Positions 24,926 through 37,396 of a DNA stretch of 64,000 bases are shown one piece after another. The stretch covers positions 65,048,108 through 65,112,107 of the forward strand of contig OZ023273.1 in NCBI GenBank assembly GCA_964007475.1. Reading direction: 5' to 3'. A model generated the notes under the pieces. It made no database searches and was not told where the DNA came from. It saw only the letters and a list, made by a program, of their open reading frames with translations. The stretch is from Hybos culiciformis. Lineage: Eukaryota; Arthropoda; Insecta; Diptera; Hybotidae. The translations under genes and the position numbers were made by a program. Within the stretch, counting starts at the first letter, position 1. Each line of letters opens with the position of its first letter.

Positions 24926-25655
24926 CATTTCTTTAAGTGAGTTAAACCACATTATATGACAAACTTTGAAAAAGCTTAAAATCGCTTCAATGTCTATAAG
25001 TTTTATTGGATTTATAATTTAATATATAATTGCTCTGAAATTTTGCAATAAATAATTTAAGTTCAAAATTTTTGAAATTTAGCTTTGTACCAGTAAACAA
25101 GTTAAAAAGAATTGGTTTATGACGTAAACTTTAAGCGCTTAATGCGGGACAAATGCGGGACATTTTTAGTTATTCGCAAATATCCCGAAAACGGTGCGTT
25201 TTACAGCATTTTTGAGGATGTCCAACTTTTAATTACCTATTCAAAAAGCACTGGAACTTAAAAAACTATCAAAGGGTTACTGAGAAATTAAGCGGGAAAA
25301 ATATGGTCAGTTTATTTATGAGTTATATAATGTTACTAACTCAGAGAAATTTTATAGAAATAATTTTTTTTAATAAATTTAATTTTGTTAAATGTATTTA
25401 CTAATAATATAATGTATAATTTCTATGAAATTTTGCAATAAATAATTAAAGTTTGAAATTTTTTGAAATCTTTTTGAACTAAGCTTTGTACAGGTGAAAA
25501 TTAATTTCTTCATTTTTTATGTGCATTACTGAAGTATTTTATATTAATGTATAAAAAAAAAGTGAATAAATACTAAATTATATTTCTTGGTCTCTTTTTG
25601 TTCTCTTTTTTTCACCCGAATCTTCTCTTTTTTTCAGATTTTTTTTTGACTTACC
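24926..25655. repeat. Diverged direct repeat pair flanking short unique DNA
   Basis: The segments 25015-25095 and 25405-25495 share GAAATTTTGCAATAAATAAT and a GAACT/AGCTTTGTACAGGTGAA-type ending in the same order, with indels. They bracket about 300 bases that include GCGGGACAAATGCGGGACA (about 25144). They may be non-coding remains of the element that supplied the adjacent transposase fragment; that is inference. Confidence 0.4.
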
Positions 25656-25961
25656 TCATTTGGCAACCCTAGCAACCATCTTTCCTACTTTGGGGGCAAT
25701 CTTGTTTGCATTGATTATTTTTAAAACTAACCCGAGATGACTGTCAGTAATTCGTGATCTTATTGGCGATTTATTTCCTTTCATGAGAGAAAATAACTGT
25801 TCGCACCGATAAGTACTTCCAAACATGGACATAATTTCATATGCGAATCTTCGAGTGTTTTCAGATCTGGCGGGCAAATATTTGTAAAACTCAGACACTC
25901 CATTTTCAATGAATTTTGCCTTCAAATTAGAATCACACTGGATATCGATGTGGTTTGGATT
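25656..25961 (-). pseudogene. hAT-family transposase C-terminal fragment
   Basis: On the minus strand the open frame starts just after TGA (25964-25962) and reads HIDIQCDSNLKAKF, then FYKYLP, FGSTYRCEQLFSLMK and SRITDSHL, ending at a stop near 25656. The order IDxQCD...FYxxLP...YxCEQLFSxMK...RSRxTDxHL is characteristic of the C-terminal hAT dimerisation region in GTF2IRD2/ZBED-like domesticated or transposon proteins. Everything N-terminal (BED finger, RNase H-like core) is missing and the frame opens directly at a stop, so this is a remnant. No terminal repeats were found around it. Confidence 0.7.
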
Positions 25962-27805
25962 TCAAATTGCAAAAAAAAAATTATAATAACTATCTAATGA
26001 AATATCCGCAGTGTCTATTTGGAATTAATATATTACTTACATTTTTTTTCTATATTTGATCTTTCGAATTTTTTATTGATTTCTTCCATGAACCAAAATA
26101 AAAAAAAAATAAATAAATAAAATTCAAAAATTAATTTGAGAACCTGAAGTGATAATGCACCTTAATTAAAAATAATCACATCAAATGATTAAAAAAAAAA
26201 AAAAAACAGGTCGAATAAGTATTGAAGAAAAATTAAAAAAAAAAGTTTGTTCATATCATGGAGATTCTTCTCAAAAATCAAAATCTTTCATCTATATTAT
26301 AATAAATAAATGAGTTGGGGGTGTATTTTAACACCACTGCACTTCAAGGCAATAAATTGCCATGAAAACTTTACCATCACTCTCATATACATGCTAATAT
26401 AAGAGGAGAGGGCTCGGTACGAAGCATGCAATGGAAAATTAATACAACCACCAAACGATGCTTAAATCAAACATCAGAAAAGGAAAAAAAAAATAGAAAG
26501 TTATAGAAAAAAAAAAAACATGAAACACTAAGAGCAAGTCTCGTTTCTGATAAATAGCAAAATCACTAGTGACATATTACATAACACAAAGACTAGTTTC
26601 CCTAGTAAAAAATTTTAAAGGAAGAAGATTAGAAGAGAGAGTAAATTAAAAAATAAAGAATATAAATAAATTAAAAATACAAGTTATATACAAAAGATAG
26701 AAATATTAATTAAAGTCTTCCAATGTTATTAGAAAAAAAAGAATTAGATTTTAAACCAGCTTTAAGGGATCTTAGAGATATTAAGGTCAAAAACATGATG
26801 GTTTTTATTAGCAAAAGCAAGCATTCGAGAAATGGGATAATTCTATATCTATTCTAAATCACAAAATTAAAATAATCTTCGAAGTTTTAATGTAAAAAGA
26901 AAAGAAATTAAAATGAGAGTTAAGATAGAATCAAATGAATTACATAAAATGCTAAATAAGTCGCATTAAGTTGCACATATCGTCATATAGTATATATATA
27001 TGAAGATAAAAACATGAGAAAAATTTAAATGAATTATCCTTTTGAATTACCTATAAGAGTTTTTTTTTGTTTAACTAAGTAAATATAATAATTTATTATC
27101 AACCAATACAAACTGGAATAAAATGCGTGACAAATATATTCATATATAAGACAAAGAAGAATTTCCACCGATATTACGATGAAAAGTCTATATACCATAA
27201 CAGATATATTTTTATGTTATTAATTTGTTTTTTGTTTTTTATAATTTCACCTATGCTCTTATATTTTCAAAAAGGCGGAAAACACATATTTTTTTTTTGG
27301 TGTTACATATAAAAATATGTATACAATTATGTATATAATGTTTTGATTTTTTTATGATATTGAAATTTATTAAAAAAAAAAGAAGAAAATTATGTACAAA
27401 CATTTAAAGTACAAATCCGAAAAACGCATGCGTTTTTATTACCATGTACAATCACAATGTACCTAGTATTTTTCCCATCATATTTTTTTTTATATAAAAA
27501 TGGTTGATTAAAAGTTTATTTTATAAATCTGATTCAGTTCGCTAGTATCACAATTGACATTTTCACGAAAATTCATCTGGAATCACTTCAGTTTTTATGT
27601 AATTCATATTTCTTTACTCACATAAATTTCACAGAATGAAACAAAGTTTTAAAATTGTCGAGGACGAAAACTCCAAAGTAGGCTTTTAAAAATATTTATT
27701 TATAAATCGAATCGTAAATACAATAAATTTTGATATTTGTACTAAAGCTCAAAAGTCTAATCACTGGCTTTTGAATTTTTTGAAGAAACCCAATGTCATA
27801 TGGAC
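25962..27805. other. Gene-free AT-rich intergenic DNA
   Basis: No gene or element supported. Poly-A runs and short AT repeats only. Confidence 0.4.
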
Positions 27806-27870
27806 AATATGGCTTAGTGGCTAGAACATCGGACTGTAAGTCTGAAGGTTCCTGGTTCGATTTCCAATGA
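27806..27870 (+). pseudogene. tRNA-like sequence 1 (Tyr-like anticodon loop)
   Basis: An A-box-like TGGCTTAGTGG and B-box-like GGTTCGATTTCC lie at tRNA spacing. A five-pair anticodon stem encloses loop CTGTAAG (anticodon GTA). The acceptor stem does not pair and the T stem is poor, so it is not a working tRNA. A leader ending CAATATGG precedes it and is shared with tRNA-like 2 and 3. Confidence 0.55.
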
Positions 27871-28017
27871 AAAGTTTTTTTTTTAATTTCAAATATATGT
27901 ATATATAGGGCCCAATATTACAAGCAAAAAAATTACATATTCTACCAATAAAAAAATTATATTCAAAAAAATTAAAAATTATTATGTTCAAAAAAATTTA
28001 AAAAAAATTAAAAAATT

Positions 28018-28080
28018 GGGGAATCGAACCTGACACCTTCACTCTTATAGCCTGATGTTCTAGCCACTAAGCCATATAGC
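28018..28080 (-). pseudogene. tRNA-like sequence 2 (inverted)
   Basis: Reverse-strand relative of 27806-27870: ATATGGCTTAGTGGCTAGAA, an anticodon-like loop CTATAAG, then GGTTCGATTCC. It has the same leader (ATATG...ATATGGC). The T and acceptor stems again fail. Confidence 0.5.
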
Positions 28081-28363
28081 CCATATGATTTTGGATTTCT
28101 AAAATATAATAAAAAAATTCTAATAAACCATTCATTTTTTTGTTTTTATTTTATTGTAGGAGAATATGAAATAATACTCAAAAAAGAAAATAAGAAAAGA
28201 ATTAGAATACTCAAAAAACGAGTTTGAAAAATTAACTAACACAAACAAAAAATTAATACAAACAAAAAATCTTCATCTAATTTTGCCATAATTTAGATTT
28301 AATATTATTTAGGAAAATAAATCAAAAATATTTTTTGTATTTTTTTAGAAACTCATATACACA

Positions 28364-28428
28364 ATATGGCTTAGTAGTAGAACATCACACTGTAAGTCTG
28401 AAGGTGCCGGGTTCGATTCCCAATGACG
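28364..28428 (+). pseudogene. tRNA-like sequence 3
   Basis: Third relative in 600 bases: ATATGGCTTAGTAG, loop CTGTAAG, and a perfect B box GGTTCGATTCC. It differs from copy 1 by a small deletion in the D arm. The shared leader and family structure argue for a tRNA-derived repeat rather than true tRNA genes. Confidence 0.5.
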
Positions 28429-28744
28429 AGTTTTTTGTGAAATATTTTAATTTTTTTTTTTCATAATAATTAGTTTTTTTGAGATATTTAAACAAACCAA
28501 AATGTTTTTATCAGCCACTAATTTATTATTTTTTATACATATTCTATTTTTGAAGCAAAACACAGAGCTAAGTAAAATTGTAGCAAATTTGGTAGCAAAG
28601 GTTATTTTTTGGTTCAAAAAAATTTGCAAATTAGGCGCTCTTTGATTTTTTATTTTAATTTATATAAATGGAAAAAACTTTTAATTAATAAAAAATTTCT
28701 AAATTGATAATAATGTGATTACAGATTATGCGATTTTTTAATTT

Positions 28745-28964
28745 AAAACACACGAAGCAGTCATAGAACTGCCTACAGAAGTTTATACTTAAAAATTTAA
28801 ACTATGAAATAACAGTGGCTACAAATGACAGTCTGCTGAGTACAAAATGTAAATTAAAATAAAAATATTTTAATTTACATTTTGTACTGTCATTTGTAGC
28901 CACTGTTATTTCATAGTTTAAATTTTTAAGTATAAACTTCTGTAGGCAGTTCTTCGTGTGTTTT
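28745..28964. mobile_element. Foldback MITE, 220 bp
   Basis: Arms beginning AAAACACACGAAG and containing AACTGCCTACAGAAGTTTAT and AACAGTGGCTACAAATGACA are matched exactly in reverse by the right half. The left arm has two extra short insertions (CAGTCATAG-like and CTGCTGAG) that the right arm lacks. The loop is only a few bases around AAAATATTTTAA. No target duplication is clear. Confidence 0.7.
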
Positions 28965-31900
28965 TTTTTTTTTTATTTTATTTATTATGAAAATAATTAA
29001 AAAACACTTACATCTAAATAATACTGGGTAACAATATCTCTTCTGTATTAATATCAGAACTTGAGGATTCCAACCTTTTCATTTCAGCTAGATAATTTGT
29101 ATATAATTTTCAAGAAAATTTAATCACAAAAAAGGAAAAAAATTTAAAACGACATCATTTATTGAAAATTGATCAATAAATTATTTTTATTAGCTTAGAA
29201 ATTTAATAAGAAAAAAATTTTCTGGCCAAATATTTTTTTGAGCCGTTCAGAAGTTGGGAATGATTTTTTTTTTTTTTAGATGACACAGACTTTTAAAAAT
29301 TTGCGAATTCTTTGAAAGAGGCGCTCGGGCTCGCATCGTACAAAAATGTTCGTAACATAAGTAGGTACCCAGCCTAGGTTTTTGAATTATTGGTTTTTTG
29401 TTTTTCTCTTCATTAATTCACAGTTCAAAATCGCTTCTAAGTCGACCTTATGATATGCTAGAAATCACTGAAAATTTTCTTAATTAGGTCTATTAGTTCT
29501 AAATAGAAACATAAATTATATAAAGTTTTTCTCAATAATCACAGTTACAAAAACTAACTTAACTTAAGAGTTTTCGTTCTTAATTTTATAAATCTATGTA
29601 TTACTGTTTTAAAATCAATTTGTTTCTAAGCGATTTTTCTGTAATTTTTGAGTATTATACATGTAGTAAAAATTATTGGATAATAAAAGAAAATTTTAAT
29701 TTTTGGAAAATTTTTTTTTTTTTTTTTTTTTTTCATTTTAATAAAACTCTCACATGAGAAATGTGGGTGGTTGTGAATTTTTTTTATGCTTTTACATACA
29801 AACATTAAAAAAAATTATATAGAGGGTGAAAGAAGAATAAAGGAGAGTGTGGTTAGAAAAATGGAGTTGAAAATTTGTTTTGTAAATTTAGCTTTTGATG
29901 GGGTCATAAAAACCATATTCTAACAAGTTTATATAAAACCATTATGTTTTTTTTTAAGTATTTTAATGATATTAAGTTGAAAATATGAAATATTTTTCTT
30001 TTATTTATTTATTTTTTTTAATAAAATTTATATTGGGGCGGTGATGTTTTATAAAATTAATAAAAAAAAAAATAATAAAGGATCTTTTTTGTTTGGTAGG
30101 TATATTTTAATTTTTTTTTTTTTTGCATTTAATTATCCTTGACAATCTTGTTATTTTTGTATCTACGAAAAAAAAGGAAATATGTCCGGGCCGCAATTAT
30201 GTTTAATTTGTAAAACTAGAATGGTGAAAATTTTTTTTCATGCAATAAATTTTTTACATCAAATACAATGTATAAATTATCTACTTTTCACAAATTTTAA
30301 TGTTGAAAAAAAAAATAAAAATAAAAACTCCAGAGAAGCCGGTATTAAAATGTTGTTGCCATCAAAATACATTTTTTTTTTTTTTTACTTCACAATTAGA
30401 ATTATTAATAACACTTTGATATTATGTATACAAACAATTCCTAATTAGACGATCAAATACACTTCGCTCAGACGATCAAGCTTAATTTATTTAAGTTTTT
30501 TTTTGGCAAATTGATTCTCCATGGTGCCATAATGATATTCTTTAAAATATCTTCCCTAGATATTAAAATTTTGTATTAGTTAAAAATATATCGAGAAAAA
30601 AGACAAAAGATAAAAAAAGAATACATATACATACTTTTGGAGAACCCTCGAATTAACTTCTTTTTTTTTATAAATAAATAAATACTTACCGTATATATTT
30701 ACGACGATTTATTTTTATTTTAATATTTTCATATTCTCCATCATTTCATTATGCACTCTCACAAAAGCCACAGAAAAAAAAAGTTTCTATACAAAATTTG
30801 AACATAAATTAAAAAATTAAATAAGCAGAAAAAAAAAATTGATAAACATTAAAATTCTTCAAAAAAAAAAAAATTATTATACATATTATACAGATAATAT
30901 GTACATACTACATAATATCTATATTGTATATAAAAATTACAAAAATAATGAAAAAAAAAGATTCGCAGAATGTACTTTTCCTAACGAATCTAAAGAGCTC
31001 TTTAGAGTTTGATAAATTTGAGTTTTTATATGGTAAATAAGAAAGTCTAACTGAAAGTTTGAACTGTGAAAGCGGGTTTTCCACACAACAGCAATTCTAT
31101 AAGTCTAGAAAATCTAAATCAATTGGTTGCTATTTTTGTAAAAAGTTTAAAAATGATTTAGAAATTATTTATTTTTAGTCCTTTGACTATATAAAATCTA
31201 AATCTATTGGGACAATTTTTTTTAAAGGGGCAAAAAAGATTTAAAAAATATTTTTAGCCTTTACTATTTCCTCGACCTTTATTTAATTACACTACAATTA
31301 AAACTTGCCATTTTTTTCTTATTTAATCTTATATATATAAAAATTCTAAAATTTATGGCTTTCTATCTCCAATTTTTAGGAAAAAAAATAAGGTTTTATG
31401 ACTTAATCAAGTGAATAACAAATAATTCGTTTGATACATTAAGCCATTATCACGTTATATCATAAGGCGTCATAAGACACGGCACCTTTGCGCACTCAAA
31501 AATCTGGTCAAAAAAAAAAGTTCCTAGCGCAAATTTCTCAAAATTCCAAAAAGCCCTCAAGCGATCCAAGAAAAAAATGCCGAAACTTAAACATATGATA
31601 CGATAAATAATTTATTAAAAAAATTATTGTAAAAAAATTTACTTTTTAAAGATTTTTTATAAAACTCTATGAAACTTTATTACACATTTGAGTTAATGTA
31701 AATTAAATAGGATTGTGCTAAAATATAATCAGAACTTTTCTAATTTGAGATAATACGAAAATAAAAACATATAACAATTTTTCTGTATATCTATATTTTG
31801 AGTATTCTTATTAAGGTAAAAAAAAGATCTTACATTATTTGAATATTCATTTATCAGATTTGTTGCCGTGTAATTTTTTTCTTATTAATGAATAATTGTT

Positions 31901-32616
31901 TCATAAAGTTTATACCTATATAATAATTAAAAAAATATTCTAAAAAATAATAAAAAGAAAAAAAAATACATTTCTTATTAATTAATTTTTTTTTGTACTC
32001 TGTTCTTTATATTTAAATTACTAAATTTTCCCATATTTCTTTCATATTGGAAGTAAACATTTTTATGGTTTAAAAACATTTTGTTTCCAAGTTTCTTCAA
32101 GATATTCCCTTTTTGTTAGTTTTTTAAATCTAATTAAATGAACGTTTTAATAACCAACTAATGGTAAACATGAGTAAATAAAACAGGACAGGACAAAATT
32201 TTATTTCTCCTTTTTCTAATATTTACATTTTAATTGAAGCGTATATAAGAGTATGAAAAAATGAATCAAATTTTCGAAATTATCACAACATTTGAAAGTA
32301 CATTCAACGTTTGTAAGAAGTGAAGTTAGTTTTACTTACTAAATTATTTTTTGTTAGATACATCTACATCGGAATTTTCAGAAAATAAGAAAATTTTGAG
32401 GATAAATGTAACTTTTTTTTCTGAAAATCTTCCCGCTCATACTTTCGCTTCTTAACTATATATGGAAGAATTTTTCGTCGACTATCATTTTAATGGGTTT
32501 TTAAGAGCAGTTTCAACCCTATTTATTCTTAATTTGAAGTTATTGTAAAAGTTATTGTTAAATCTACAAAACATGATTTGATAACTAATATAAACAGATA
32601 ATAATTTTTTGTGGAA
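28965..32616. other. Gene-free AT-rich intergenic DNA
   Basis: Long poly-T and poly-A tracts (for example near 29708-29735 and 30110-30125) and no supportable gene or element. Confidence 0.4.
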
Positions 32617-33387
32617 TAGTAGATTACAACACATATTAAGAAAATTTGTTATTGCAACGAGTTGTGTATATACACAAAAACACATGCACACGAGTCATAC
32701 TTATATCACGAGACCGAAGGTCGAGTGATATAATATTGACGAGTGTCTATGTGTTTTTGTGTATATATACAACGAGCTGTATAACAAATTTTATTAATAT
32801 GTTTTGTATACTGCTTTAATGTGCATGTGAGAGGGAGTTGAAAACAATACATTTACAATGAAAAAAATAAACAAAAAAGTTCAAAATGAAGCAAGGAAAC
32901 AAAATTTAATTAATACGGAAATAAATTTATTTCTCGAAATGATTTCAAACCGGATGATTTGCAAAAATGAAAATGAATAGGCGCGTATTTTTTTATTGGT
33001 TCTTTTTTGTTTTTGTTTTTGTTTGCTCAGAGGGAAAATATAGATTAGCTCAGAGGGAAAATATAGATTTTTAGCATTATAAACTAAACTTTATTTGACA
33101 TTGATATGATGCATGTGAGATACATTTGCAATTTTTTCTTGGTATTTGTCTGTATTGAAATATTGTGAGTGTGAGTGATATTATTTTTGTTTATAGTATT
33201 ACGCAGTTCAAAATGAAGTAAGTAAATACAATATAGGGAAATGTAAATACAATTTACATTATAGGGAAATGTAAATAAAATTTACTTAAGTGAATAATTG
33301 CATGTGTATTGATGCATGTAATGGACCATTTACCGAGCTAAATTTGCCATTGTAAATACAACTTACCGAACACATGCACATTAAAAT
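32617..33387 (+). repeat. Family A copy 3, most complete uninterrupted copy
   Basis: Begins ATAGTAGATTACAACACATA. Its first ~190 bases form the long hairpin (AACGAGTTGTGTATATACAC pairing with GTGTATATATACAACGAGC, apex CACGAGACC/AAGGTCGAGTG). The middle carries GTGCATGTGAGAGG, CAAACCGGATGATTTGC, a tandem pair of GCTCAGAGGGAAAATATAG (33027-33068) and repeated AATGTAAATACAATTTACAT words. It ends ACTTACCGAACACATGCACA + TTAAA. Non-coding. The lack of terminal inverted repeats leaves its transposon class open. Confidence 0.62.
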
Positions 33388-33791
33388 ATTTTTCTCCCCC
33401 AATTTTGATTTTCAATCATTAATAATAAAATATAATATTTTCTACCTTTTTTTATAACAACTTTTTTTTAATAAATCCACAATATTAAATTGTTTGAAAC
33501 CATAACTAACCCAAAAGTCAGTGAATTTTGTTCTTTCTTTCATAGCACGACATTAGATTGTTGTATACACAACCATTCCCATAAACATATAGAAAAAAAT
33601 ATACACGTTGAAAAAAGATTCCAGCTAACAATTTTAAATAAAAACATCAAAAGTTTTTCATAAAACATGTAATATGAAATTATTGCAGAATCAGTGTTGA
33701 AATAAAATGCTTTCAAAAATTATACAGTGTGTTGCGGATGAAAATTTCACACTTTAATGATAATTGCCGTCGCAATATCTATATCTATATC

Positions 33792-34880
33792 CAGGCCCGG
33801 CTCGAGGCGTGTGCGAACTGTGCACTGCACACAGGCGCCAGTAATGAAAAGGCGCCTACAAGCCAATATGAAATTTAAATTTCAACAAAAATAATTTTTT
33901 TTTAAATGTATACAATTTTTTTTTTGATTTTTTGGAGCAAACTAACTACAAAATTATCTGAAATTGTTGTCTCGCAAAATTTAAAATGATATTAATCCAG
34001 AAAACATTTTAAACTGGATTTATAACAATAATGTTGAAGAACTCTTTCTAAATGCACTGATTTAAGGGTATTACCATAAAGGAAGTATAAATATTAGAAA
34101 TTTATTCCATACAAAAAATTCAAATTTAAAAAAATTAAACAAAAAATATGACACAAAAAATTTGAAATCGCTATCCCATTATACCTTGTTCGTATTATAA
34201 TTTAAATTCCACTTAAATTCCGGAAAACAAATTGCCGTACTATATATCGCATTACAATATTTGATGAGAACTGGAATTTGATTAGGTATAAAAAACAATT
34301 GAGAAAGAGAAAAAATGTTTGTTGTTCAAAATTTTGACTTTTTATCTCGCTTTTTATCAATTTTATTTTGTTTTTTTTTCATTTTGACTCGAATTTGACG
34401 AAAAAAATTGTTGTTAAAATTTCAAAAAGTAAGTGAAAGTAACTATAAATGTAGAATTCCAAACCTGATAAACTGGAATATAAAAGTGGAATATACAAAT
34501 TTCGGAATATTTTTTAAATGAAAAATCTAGTTCATATTCCTGAAATATTCCGGAAAACAGCATAGGATAGTGATTTCATATAGACCGACATTTTTTATTT
34601 GGTTTTTTTAATATGAATTTTTTGTATGGAATGAATTTCCCTTATTTATGCTTACTTTGTGGTATAATTAACTTTACCCGTTTCAGTTGCTAAAGATGAG
34701 AGAACTTTTCCAAAATTAAAACTGATCAAAAATTACTTCAGATCAACTATCGGGCAAGAAAAATGGAATTTAACTACTTAGTGTTTGCTTTATGTAGCTT
34801 TTGAGTATCTAATTGAAAACTTTTTCAAAGGCGCCAATCATTCCTTGCACACACACAAAAAAAACCACGAGCCGAGCCTG
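33792..34880. mobile_element. hAT-type MITE (sibling of 6685-7154) with a nested element, TSD TCTATATC
   Basis: Ends CAGGCCCGGCTC and GAGCCGAGCCTG are flanked by the exact 8-bp repeat TCTATATC (33784-33791 and 34881-34888). The left end continues GTGTGCGAACTGTGCACTGC, matching the reverse complement of the right end of 6685-7154. Removing the nested MITE (34074-34662 plus one TA) leaves about 498 bases, close to the 470 of its sibling, which supports the nesting. Confidence 0.87.
34074..34662. mobile_element. TA-flanked Tc1/mariner-like MITE nested in the hAT
   Basis: Starts CCATAAAGGAAGTATAAAT and ends with the imperfect reverse complement ATTTATGCTTACTTTGTGG. TA lies immediately outside both ends. 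The arms extend about 100 bases with mismatches (shared TCCATACAAAAAATTCA and GAAATC(G/A)CTATCC). No transposase. A single-arm relative sits at about 635-740. Confidence 0.72.
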
Positions 34881-37187
34881 TCTATATCTAAGCCCAGACA
34901 ATGGAATACATTGGGCAAAGCAATTTGTACAGAGTGGAATTTGTTCATTTTTTGAGCAGATATCTGTGCATTGAACAGACAGTGGAGTACAGCCTTAAGT
35001 TTTGTACCTAGATTTAGTTTAAGAATTTATTATGTTTTTTAAATTAAATCAATTTAGAGAAGGATAATCAGGTTCAGATGATAATATAAAGCAAATCTAT
35101 GGAAATCTAGATTTAGAAAATAAGAATTATATATATGTAAGTCTTTCTATATCTAAATTCTATTTAAAAAAGACAGCAATGCCTTGTTAAATTAAACATA
35201 AAAATAAACTGAAAAAAAAATCATATAATTTTATACTGATGACGACAAACATGTATATTTGCTCACAACGTTTTTAAATCATTTTCCATAGAACGTTTAT
35301 ACATATAAATAAATCAAAAGAACAAAATAAAAAATTAACAAAAATTAAAGGAATGTTGAATCTATTAAATTCTAAAAATAATTGTTAAATGATCAGTAAA
35401 AAGAATTCTTTTCATCTTTTCATATGATGAAAGCAATGATTTGTTTTTTATTTTCAAAAAAAGTTATTATTATTATTTTGAGAAAAATTAAAAGTTTGAA
35501 ACAATTTTTCGTGAAAAATTTTTTCGCTTAATTTTCATATATTAAAAGTATTTTCAATAAAGTAGGAATTAGGCATTACAAATATTTTTTAATCTTTTTT
35601 TAATCATTTTATAAATAATATTATGTATGTATAATAAGTATATAATATTATTATATATTATAATTTAGAAATTTGTTCATGAATTGAAAAGTTTTCAAAA
35701 CACTTATTTTAAATTATTTTTGAACAATTTTTACTTATCCTTTATTTTATTTGATATTTTAATGGAAAAATATTTTTGACCATCTGGAGCCCCAAGCCCC
35801 AACAAAGCTAGAATTTCAATTTATCTAAAGAATTAATTGCAAAGGAATAAAATATAGGTTCATTTATAATCAAGCCAATCATTTTAATTTATTAATATAA
35901 ATTTTAATTGATTTTTAGGGCTAAAGCAGTTAAGGCCCTAGTTTTAAAATTTTAATTATAATTTAATTATAATAAAATCCATTAATAATAATAATAATAA
36001 TTGTTTTTTACATGTACCCGCGATAATGTTTACGATAATAATGTATATGAAAAAGCGAGACACGTATTTTATATCGTTTTGAAAACAACATAATCTCTGT
36101 AACTCTTTAAAAACGACATAAAGTTAGTATGCATCCTTTTTTTTACATTAGATCATTTTGAAAAACGTCTGTTTTTTCTTTTATGTATTTGACATTAAGT
36201 TAATACAAAAGTTGCGGAAAATAATTTTTTTCTAATTTGATGTATCTTTTGAGAATTAGAAATTTTCTAAATCACATTCTCCAATTTTAAACAGCGTTCT
36301 TTTTAAGTGATTCTGAACGAACCAACCCGCAATGACGGACGGATTTTTCTCATTCACTAAAAAATTATTTTTATTTTAAAACGCATCGTAGGTATAGCCA
36401 AAAATTAAAATAAGTTACAAATTAAATTAGATTATAATTTATGATGGTAGAAAATCAGATATCGTATATTAATTATAATTTTTCTATAATAATTAATTTT
36501 AAATTCTTGAGTCCTACAGCAAAAGCTATAAAATGTGCATATTACTCGTTTTGAGATGATGAATCCTATAAGTATATATATATAATATTATATATATAAT
36601 AAATAATATAATAATATAATAAATTATTTAAAAAAATATCTAATTGGGTTGTTATGGTTAACCCCGTCTAACCCAATGAAAATAAAGGATTACATACTTA
36701 TTAAGACTTATTTGAAAATTTACAATGTAATGTCTTGAAAAAAATTAGTTAAAAATTTTAGAAATCCACAAATGATTTATTAAAAAATGCCCAGATAAAA
36801 AAAACTTAAACATTATGGTAATAATTAATTACTACAACGTCTTCATATTGAATAAACCTTTAACAAGGCCAAAAAAGATTTACCAAAATTTTATCATAAA
36901 CAAGATAATTTGAACCCTATTATATAAATTTTAAAATTTTTTATCTTCGAAAATTATAAATAGAATTCCCAAAAAAGAACCCAATTAGTCAAATATTATT
37001 TTGCCAATGAAGTCTAAAAATAATTAAATCAAATAAACTTATTTGTTTTATATCATAAATATTTCGGGATATTGAAAAAAAAATGATATTTAGTTCTAGA
37101 CTTTTCTAGATTGTTATTTTCAAATGTCATCCATTTAAGAAAGTGAAAATACATTTAAGAAAGTTTAGTAAAAATTTAACAAACGAC
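34881..37187. other. Gene-free AT-rich intergenic DNA
   Basis: No supportable gene. Short AT microsatellites occur near 35630-35660 and 36575-36630. Confidence 0.4.
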
Positions 37188-37396
37188 CAAACTTAAAAGG
37201 TTTTATAGTGGCGGGTAGTACCCATTTACTAAGTTTAGTTTGACTGGAATAAAAACAAAAAAAAACACAAACACTTAATTCAAGTGAGACAAATTGAAAA
37301 ATTGACACAAATTCCAGTTCGAGGTGGGAATCGAACCCACGACCAAACACGCCGCAAGATAATATAAATACAATACGACTACACCATGACGGCCAA
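37188..37396 (-). repeat. tRNA-derived SINE-like sequence
   Basis: On the minus strand GGCCGTCATGGTGTAGTCGT provides an A-box-like element, followed at tRNA spacing by a perfect B box GGTTCGATTCC (37337-37327) in GTGGGTTCGATTCCCACC, a good T-arm hairpin. The downstream ~140 bases (TGTCAATTTTTCAATTTG through GGGTACTACCCGCCAC) would be the body. A T-stretch at the end is possible but the terminus and target duplication are unclear. The acceptor stem does not close, so a true tRNA is unlikely. Confidence 0.5.

Noticed and set aside
27810..27870. Functional tRNA-Tyr gene
   Set aside because: Acceptor and T stems do not pair; two degenerate relatives with the same leader nearby point to a repeat.
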